Source: JAICJR01 sp036491015 (GTDB lineage: Bacteria > Actinomycetota > Thermoleophilia > Solirubrobacterales > Thermoleophilaceae). From it: 6,276 nt of DNA. The notes under the pieces are model-generated. The model had not been told where the DNA came from. It searched no databases and saw only the letters and a program-made list of their open reading frames with translations. The stretch is from assembly GCA_036491015.1 (NCBI GenBank), contig DASXCV010000097.1:1-6276 (forward strand). The letters run 5' to 3'. The translations under genes and the position numbers were made by a program. Below, piece after piece: positions 1-3,409 of this stretch. Within the stretch, counting starts at the first letter, position 1, and each line of letters begins with the position of its first letter.

Positions 1-88
1 CTCGGTTGAAGGGGCCGGCTCTCACCCTGCTGGGGTGATAACCACCGTCGCACCCCTGCGAAACCCTCGCGCGCGTATGTAAACGCTG

Positions 89-313
89 TCAACCTCCGCC
101 TTCGCCGATGTCTGTCCGAGCGCCGGGCGGCAGCTTGACGACGATCGGCGTGCCGTCCGGGACCTCGCCGTGCAGCAATTGGAGCAGCTGCCCGTCCTGG
201 GACGCCACCAGCTGCCGAGCAGACCCCTGGCTTTCGCCAAAAGCAGGAGTCGAAACCAGGCTTGTTCTTGTGAGGAGGACGAGCCGAGCCCGACGCTCAT
301 CTGACTTTGGCGT
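89..313 (-). pseudogene. Possible 3' remnant of a coding region, function unknown
   Basis: This minus-strand frame stays open for 74 codons and ends in TGA at 91-89. Its last 40 or so codons have mostly G or C in the third position and give a plausible protein tail (…LLQLLHGEVPDGTPIVVK… followed by LPPGAR and a Gly-rich end). The upstream half looks less like coding DNA. The frame is closed by a TGA at 316-314 and has no ATG; a GTG at 208-206 is the only start near the coding-like part. I read it as a possible truncated or decayed gene end, not a complete gene. It could equally be a chance open frame. I do not recognise a family. Confidence 0.2.
226..285. repeat. Two adjacent imperfect inverted repeats
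   Basis: CCTGGCTTTCG at 226-236 pairs with CGAAACCAGG at 251-260, with one bulged base, to form a 10-bp stem. The next stem starts on the last two bases of the first: 259-269 pairs with 275-285 around a 5-base loop. It needs several G-U pairs that form only in RNA read from the plus strand. The role is unknown; they could be chance structures in GC-rich DNA or part of an untranslated RNA. Confidence 0.3.
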
Positions 314-470
314 TCACGCAACGCGAGCAGCTGGGGTTTCGAGGCTCGGGGCACGATCCCCGGCTGTTGCCGGCGTCTTGCGTTAGTCACGGCAAGAACC
401 GGAGAAGTTTGTTGCCATTCTGTTGCCACGAGCGGGTGCTACGCCGAGGCGCCGATAGGTCGCTCCAACA

Positions 471-496
471 AAAAACCCCGCTTTAGCGGGGTTTTT
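471..496 (-). terminator. Intrinsic terminator of tRNA-Leu
   Basis: CCCCGCT (476-482) and AGCGGGG (485-491) form a stem, realistically six pairs with a four-base loop. It is flanked by five A on the left and five T on the right, so each strand ends with a U-tract. It sits only a few bases beyond the tRNA 3' end on the minus strand, so it most likely ends the tRNA transcript. The symmetry would let it also stop transcription entering from the left. Confidence 0.9.
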
Positions 497-499
497 CAG

Positions 500-585
<86 letters not shown>

Positions 586-598
586 GTAGCGGCTGGGA

Positions 599-604
599 AC
601 TATA
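599..604 (-). promoter_or_regulatory. -10 box for tRNA-Leu
   Basis: The minus strand reads TATAGT here, five of six matches to the TATAAT consensus, about 13 bases before the first base of the tRNA. That places the transcription start a few bases ahead of the mature 5' end, leaving a very short leader for RNase P to remove. I see no convincing -35 hexamer at the usual distance. Confidence 0.5.
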
Positions 605-633
605 GCGGTGGGGATTGGCCGGGCCGCTTCGTT

Positions 634-662
634 TTGCAGTCGTCCGGAGGGGTAAGTAGTCT
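634..662 (+). promoter_or_regulatory. Candidate lexA promoter
   Basis: TTGCAG at 634-639 and TAGTCT at 657-662 are separated by 17 bases, which is the standard spacing for the main sigma factor. The -10 box keeps the three best-conserved positions (TA…T). The SOS box starts two bases further on, so bound LexA would cover the transcription start and block this promoter. Confidence 0.55.
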
Positions 663-663
663 A

Positions 664-677
664 CGAACACATGTTCG
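664..677 (+). promoter_or_regulatory. LexA operator (SOS box)
   Basis: CGAACACATGTTCG is a perfect 14-bp palindrome and an exact match to the Gram-positive and actinobacterial SOS box form CGAAC-N4-GTTCG. It lies just downstream of the candidate -10 box and 37 bases before the lexA start codon. LexA dimers are expected to bind here and repress their own operon until RecA-stimulated self-cleavage releases it. Confidence 0.95.
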
Positions 678-714
678 GATCAGCGCACAAAACCCGGCCT
701 CCGAGGGGGAGCAC

Positions 715-1329
715 ATGGTCGAGTTGAAACTCACCAAGCGTCAGCAGGAGATCTTCGACTTCATCAAGCGCTACTCGGCGCGCCATGGGTATCCACCCAC
801 GGTGCGGGACATCGGGAAGGCCATCGGCCTGACCTCGTCTTCGACGGTGCACGCGCACCTCGCCAACCTCGAGAAGGTGGGCGTCCTGCGGCGCGACCCC
901 ACCAAGCCGCGCGCGATGGAGGTCCTCACGGACAAGGCGAAGAAGGCCTTCGTGCCGGCCGGCCTGCCGATTGTCGGCCGGGTCGCCGCGGGCCAGCCGC
1001 TGCTCGCCGACGAGAACATCGAGGAGTACGTCGAGGTGCCCCAGATCGCGGGCGGTGACGACGGCGAGTACGTGCTGAAGGTGCAGGGCGACTCGATGAA
1101 GGACGCCGGCATCCTGGAGGGCGACTACGTCGTCGTCCACGGCACGGAGACCGCGCGCAACGGCGAGATCGTCGTGGCGCTGCTGGGTGAGGAAGCCACG
1201 GTCAAGCGCTTCTTCAAGGAACGCGATCACATCCGGCTTCAGCCGGAGAACGACGCTCTCGAGCCGATCCTGACGCGCGACGTCCAGGTGCTCGGGCGCG
1301 TAGTCGGAGTTTTCAGGAGGGTCACATGA
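715..1329 (+). CDS. lexA: LexA, SOS-response repressor and self-cleaving protease
   Basis: This 204-residue protein represses DNA-damage genes and inactivates itself when RecA filaments form. Residues 1-70 are the winged helix-turn-helix domain (LTKRQQEIFDFI…, then PPTVRDIGKAIGL and SSTVHAHLANLEKVGVL). The S24-type peptidase domain follows. The cleavage site is Ala92-Gly93 in RVAAGQP, the catalytic serine is Ser127 in GDSM, and the lysine is Lys164 in ATVKRF. All three keep the spacing of the E. coli protein (Ala84, Ser119, Lys156), so the protease should be active. The ATG at 715 has a purine-rich ribosome binding site (GAGGGGGAG, 703-711) and starts the conserved N-terminus. The same frame is open further upstream, but that part would run through the tRNA gene and the operator, so it is not coding. 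The stop overlaps the next gene's start. Confidence 0.98.
   Translation: MVELKLTKRQQEIFDFIKRYSARHGYPPTVRDIGKAIGLTSSSTVHAHLANLEKVGVLRRDPTKPRAMEVLTDKAKKAFVPAGLPIVGRVAAGQPLLADENIEEYVEVPQIAGGDDGEYVLKVQGDSMKDAGILEGDYVVVHGTETARNGEIVVALLGEEATVKRFFKERDHIRLQPENDALEPILTRDVQVLGRVVGVFRRVT
1315..1325 (+). promoter_or_regulatory. Strong ribosome binding site inside the lexA end
   Basis: AGGAGGG at 1315-1321 lies within the last codons of lexA, four bases before the ATG of the zinc-ribbon gene. It fixes that small start and argues that the little gene is really translated, probably coupled to lexA. Confidence 0.8.
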
Positions 1330-1541
1330 GCACCACAGCCACACAGCCACTTTTCGAACTCTTCGCGCAGCCGGACAGGTCCCCGCCTGGGCGCGCGAGG
1401 CTCACGTTGGGCGAGCGGATGTCCGACGTATGGGAGGGCCTCGTGTCAACCGGGACGGCGGACTGTCCGGTCTGCCGAGGACCCATGGAGCGGGCGGGCC
1501 AGAGCGGCCACTGCCTGCGCTGCGGAAGCATCCTCTCGTGA
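1326..1541 (+). CDS. Small zinc-ribbon protein in the lexA operon
   Basis: This 71-residue protein has no known function that I can assign. Two CxxC pairs, Cys47/Cys50 (CPVC) and Cys63/Cys66 (CLRC), 12 residues apart, form a compact C-terminal zinc ribbon ending CGSILS. The N-terminal 45 residues include a likely short helix (LTLGERMSDVWEGLV) after a Pro-rich segment. Residues 7-13 read QPLFELF, which loosely resembles the Gln-plus-hydrophobic peptides that bind the DNA polymerase sliding clamp; this is speculation. The ATG shares its bases with the lexA stop (ATGA) and has a strong ribosome binding site, and its own stop overlaps the start of the VOC gene. It should therefore be expressed with lexA and induced by DNA damage. 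A role in DNA repair, transcription or SOS tuning is inference from context only. It is small enough to be missed by gene callers. Confidence 0.85.
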   Translation: MSTTATQPLFELFAQPDRSPPGRARLTLGERMSDVWEGLVSTGTADCPVCRGPMERAGQSGHCLRCGSILS

Positions 1542-1915
1542 GCACCCCGGTCACGGGGGTGGACTTCGTCCTCGTCTCGGCCACGGACTTCGACCGCTCC
1601 GTCGCGTTCTACGGGACCACGCTCGGCCTGCCACTCAGCGCGCGCTATGGCGAGATGCCGGGCGCCGAGTTCGAGACGGGCTCGCTCACGATCGCCGTCA
1701 TCCGGTCGGACGCGTTCGGGATCGAGGCGAAGGCCAACAACCACCCGATCGCCCTCCAGGTCGACGACGTCCACGCCGCCCGCGCCGAGCTCGAATCCCG
1801 CGGCGTCCAGTTCAAGGGCGACATCCTCGACACCGGCGTATGCCACATGGCCAACTTCGAGGACCCAGACGGCAACGCCCTGATGCTCCACCACCGCTAC
1901 GCCCCCAGGGCTTAG
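1538..1915 (+). CDS. Glyoxalase/bleomycin-resistance (VOC) fold protein
   Basis: This 125-residue protein has the single-domain length of the vicinal-oxygen-chelate superfamily. It shows both expected modules: VDFVLVSATDFDRSVAFY near the N-terminus, then HPIALQVDDVHAARAELESRG and the DPDGN signature at 109-113. Family members include glyoxalase I, dioxygenases, and antibiotic-binding proteins that sequester drugs without catalysis. By motif alignment, two usual metal-ligand positions appear to be Phe10 (normally His) and Met116 (normally Glu), so a metal-dependent enzyme is doubtful and a binding role is possible. I chose the GTG at 1538 because the domain begins right after it and it forms a GTGA overlap with the zinc-ribbon stop. 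The same frame is open back to an ATG at 1430, but that part overlaps the zinc-ribbon gene and has no domain character. It is the last gene of the SOS-controlled operon. Confidence 0.88.
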   Translation: MSTPVTGVDFVLVSATDFDRSVAFYGTTLGLPLSARYGEMPGAEFETGSLTIAVIRSDAFGIEAKANNHPIALQVDDVHAARAELESRGVQFKGDILDTGVCHMANFEDPDGNALMLHHRYAPRA

Positions 1916-1940
1916 CGCCGAGCAGGCCCCGAGACATAGA

Positions 1941-1966
1941 GAGGCCCCGCGCGAACGCGGGGCCTC
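1941..1966. terminator. Hairpin between convergent VOC gene and rnpB
   Basis: GAGGCCCCGCG at 1941-1951 and CGCGGGGCCTC at 1956-1966 form a perfect 11-bp stem with a CGAA loop. It begins 25 bases after the VOC stop codon and lies just past the rnpB 3' end on the other strand, so it can end both transcripts. There is no clear T-tract on the plus side and only a weak T-rich stretch on the minus side. Termination may rely on the stem's stability, as is common in GC-rich genomes. Confidence 0.75.
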
Positions 1967-1969
1967 CCC

Positions 1970-2312
1970 GTAGCTGGCCTATAAGCCGGATCCTGTCTAG
2001 CGCAACCATCCATCTGTGCGGCCTACCTGGGACTCGGCGGGCAGCGTCAACGTCCCTGCTTGGCCTTGCACCGGGTGGGGTTTGCCTTGGCCGGCGTGTC
2101 ACCACGCCGCCGGTGCGCTCTTACCGCACCATTTCACCCTTACCGGCGACGGGCCTCACGTGAGGGCCCGCCGCTTAGGCGGTGTCATTTCTGTGGCACT
2201 TTCCCGCGGGTTTCCCCGGGTCGGGTTTCCCGACCACCCCGCCCTGCGGTGTCCGGACTTTCCTCGAGGGCCGGTTTTCTCCCCGGCCGCCGCGGCTGCA
2301 CAGCCAGCCCAC
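1970..2312 (-). ncRNA. rnpB: RNase P RNA, bacterial class A
   Basis: This is the catalytic RNA that trims tRNA 5' leaders. On the minus strand the conserved 5' segment GAGGAAAGTCCGGAC lies at 2265-2251, and the 3' segment CCGGCTTATAGG lies near the other end, at about 1991-1979. Between them is the conserved GGTGCGGTAAGAGCGCACC segment at 2130-2112. P1 can be closed by GGCTGGCT (2309-2302) with GGCCAGCT (1979-1972), and P2 by GTGCAGCC with GGTTGCGC. These pairings set the ends to within a few bases and give roughly 340 nucleotides, normal to slightly short for class A. A -10-like TAGGCT lies at 2320-2315, but I see no clear -35. The 3' end abuts the hairpin shared with the lexA operon. Open frames through this stretch are chance. 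Confidence 0.95.
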
Positions 2313-2314
2313 GA

Positions 2315-2320
2315 AGCCTA
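2315..2320 (-). promoter_or_regulatory. Candidate -10 box of rnpB
   Basis: TAGGCT on the minus strand keeps the conserved TA…T positions and lies about six bases before the predicted RNA 5' end. Just upstream is a GCCGCC/GGCGGC palindrome (2323-2336). No good -35 hexamer is visible, so the assignment is tentative. Confidence 0.4.
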
Positions 2321-2390
2321 GGGCCGCCTGGGCGGCACGACCACCCTTTGCACCCCTTGTTGCTCTTGGGCGCGGTGGCGAACCGTTTGC

Positions 2391-2870
2391 CTACGCGGCT
2401 GCCTCCTTCGCGAACATCTCCAGCAGGCCGCCCCAGCCGCCGTCGCTGCCGATCGCCTCGGAGATCTTCTGAGCGTCGGCGCCGTGGCGCTCGAGGTTGC
2501 GGTGCTCGAGCTCGACGAGTGTGCGCGAGTCGCCCTGGGGGATGAAGCGCACCTCGTACTCGCTCGCCTTACCCGGATCGGGGTCGTAGTTCCACTCGCC
2601 TTGCAGGTGCCAGGAGATCACGATGCGATTCGGGCGCTCGAACGCGAGCACGCGGCCCCAGTCGCACTCGCTGCCGTCCACGCCGCGCTCGTACACGCGG
2701 CCGCCCTCGCGGCACTCGATCACGGCGTCGGCCATCTCGGCGTCGCCGATGTGGTGGCTGTGCGGCCACCAGCTGTCGAAGCCGGCGGTGAACACGTCGA
2801 AGGCACGCTCCTGCGGCGCCTCGACGGTGATGCTCTTGCGGACAGTCAGATCCGCGGTCTGCATGGTCAT
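2391..2870 (-). CDS. SRPBCC/AHSA1-family protein paired with an ArsR regulator
   Basis: This 159-residue protein has the helix-grip (START-like) fold of the AHSA1 family, which binds hydrophobic ligands or partner proteins. Typical landmarks are VRKSITVEAPQERAFDVFT at 10-28, a central GGRVYER…WGRVLAFERPNRIVISW stretch at 57-87, and the C-terminal helix with W146GGLLEMFAKEA. No catalytic residues are expected, and the ligand cannot be read from the sequence. The ATG at 2870 overlaps the arsR stop (ATGA) and has a strong GAGGAGG site four bases upstream. A second ATG two codons on (2864) has more usual spacing and could be the true start. Small operons of an ArsR regulator and an SRPBCC protein are widespread in actinobacteria and proteobacteria. 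The pair often works as a one-component sensor with an effector of unknown substrate. Confidence 0.92.
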   Translation of the reverse strand: MTMQTADLTVRKSITVEAPQERAFDVFTAGFDSWWPHSHHIGDAEMADAVIECREGGRVYERGVDGSECDWGRVLAFERPNRIVISWHLQGEWNYDPDPGKASEYEVRFIPQGDSRTLVELEHRNLERHGADAQKISEAIGSDGGWGGLLEMFAKEAAA

Positions 2871-3187
2871 CGGACCTCCTCGTCGGTCTGCTCGGCAGCA
2901 CTTTTGAAGGCGGCCAGAGCCTGGTTCCAAAACTGGTCGAGATACGCGCGCATGGCGCCGATGCCGTCGGGGTCGAGCTGGTAGAGCCGGCGGTTGCCCG
3001 CCTGGCGGTCGGTCACGAGCCCGGCGTCCTTCAGCACCTTCAGGTGCTGGGACACGGCGGGCCGGGACACGGGCAGGTCCTTCGCCAGCTCGCCGACGGC
3101 ACTGGGTCCGTGGGCCAGCCGCTCGAAGATCGCGCGCCGCGTGGGGTCGCCGAGAGCGCTCATCCCGTTGGCTCGGTAAGTCGGCAC
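2867..3187 (-). CDS. ArsR-family winged-helix transcriptional repressor
   Basis: This 106-residue protein is a winged helix-turn-helix repressor: SALGDPTRRAIFERLA at 10-25, recognition helix region VSRPAVSQHLKVLKDAGLV at 40-58, then the wing DRQAGNRRLYQL. The metal-binding ELCVCDL-type motif of arsenic and cadmium sensors is absent (ELAKDL here) and the protein has no cysteine, so it is probably not a thiol-based metal sensor. The start is uncertain. GTG at 3187 gives an N-terminus PTYRANG before the conserved core and lies about eight bases past the -10 box, which suits a leaderless message. ATG at 3163 would give 98 residues but has no good ribosome binding site. An open extension to TTG at 3223 would run through the promoter and is rejected. 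It is co-transcribed with the downstream SRPBCC gene and probably represses itself through the palindrome over its promoter. Confidence 0.92.
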   Translation of the reverse strand: MPTYRANGMSALGDPTRRAIFERLAHGPSAVGELAKDLPVSRPAVSQHLKVLKDAGLVTDRQAGNRRLYQLDPDGIGAMRAYLDQFWNQALAAFKSAAEQTDEEVR

Positions 3188-3192
3188 TAACC

Positions 3193-3208
3193 GTAAGTGT
3201 ACGCTTAC
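3193..3208. promoter_or_regulatory. Palindromic operator over the arsR -10 box
   Basis: GTAAGTGTACGCTTAC is a 16-bp palindrome with a single mismatched pair. It covers the -10 hexamer of the arsR promoter, where a dimeric ArsR protein would block RNA polymerase. Assignment to this ArsR protein is inferred from position and symmetry. Confidence 0.7.
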
Positions 3209-3223
3209 CAGCACCCGTGTCAA
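3196..3223 (-). promoter_or_regulatory. Promoter of the arsR-SRPBCC operon
   Basis: On the minus strand a perfect -35 hexamer TTGACA (3223-3218) and TACACT (3201-3196, four of six matches to TATAAT) are 16 bases apart. The start of transcription should fall near 3189, within a few bases of the GTG at 3187. Confidence 0.75.
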
Positions 3224-3350
3224 GGCCCGGTTCTCCTACTCACCACGTGCGCGCGCGCGAACACGACGCAACCGCGCTGGTAGCGCGAAGCGCTCGCGAA
3301 AACGCGCTCCCTCTGTTAAGGGAGTGTGTGGTTAACGAGGTTTATCTCGC
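3224..3350. repeat. Cluster of short palindromes in the arsR-gltB gap
   Basis: Several inverted repeats lie close together: CGCGCT-GGT-AGCGCG at 3273-3287, CGCG-AAAA-CGCG at 3295-3306, CTCCCT-N6-AGGGAG at 3307-3324 and CGAG-N6-CTCG at 3336-3349. The last lies just ahead of the gltB -10 candidate. They could be regulator sites or leader-type hairpins, but the GC-rich ones may arise by chance. Confidence 0.4.
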
Positions 3351-3356
3351 TACTAT
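3351..3356 (+). promoter_or_regulatory. Candidate -10 box of gltB
   Basis: TACTAT fits the TA…T pattern and stands in an unusually AT-rich patch of this GC-rich gap, 53 bases before the gltB ATG. No good -35 lies at 16-18 bases, which would fit an activator-dependent promoter. Tentative. Confidence 0.45.
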
Positions 3357-3409
3357 TCCGCGTCCGCCGGGCCACCCGACACGGCCACGGGCCGCTCCTG
3401 AAAGGTTGT

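Larger units (their letters stand above)
1..470. other. Stretch without a recognisable gene, downstream of tRNA-Leu
   Basis: I find no gene that I can name here. Open frames exist on both strands, but their products are rich in Ser, Arg, Cys and Trp, as expected from chance frames in GC-rich DNA, and none has a convincing start with a ribosome binding site. The third-position G/C signal is uneven: fairly strong between about 90 and 215 and weak from about 215 to 430. That fits decayed or non-coding DNA with a possible short coding remnant, listed separately. The stretch lies directly 3' of a tRNA gene, a common landing place for integrated elements, but I see no integrase and no copy of the tRNA 3' end within the window. 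Confidence 0.5.

Noticed and set aside
241..270. TGGTTTCGACTCC on the minus strand, reminiscent of a tmRNA 5' end
   Set aside because: The rest of the tmRNA pattern is missing: no GGGG start, no tag-peptide frame and no tRNA-like 3' end at a suitable distance.
661..1350. 229-codon minus-strand open frame opposite lexA
   Set aside because: It covers the lexA gene and its SOS box; the product is biased and has no domain.
2060..2545. Plus-strand open frames across rnpB
   Set aside because: The region is RNase P RNA on the other strand with conserved structural elements; the predicted peptides are Arg/Pro/Ser-rich and unlike any protein.
3250..3350. Short palindromes considered as a CRISPR or repeat array
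   Set aside because: The repeats differ from one another in sequence and spacing and there are no regular spacers.
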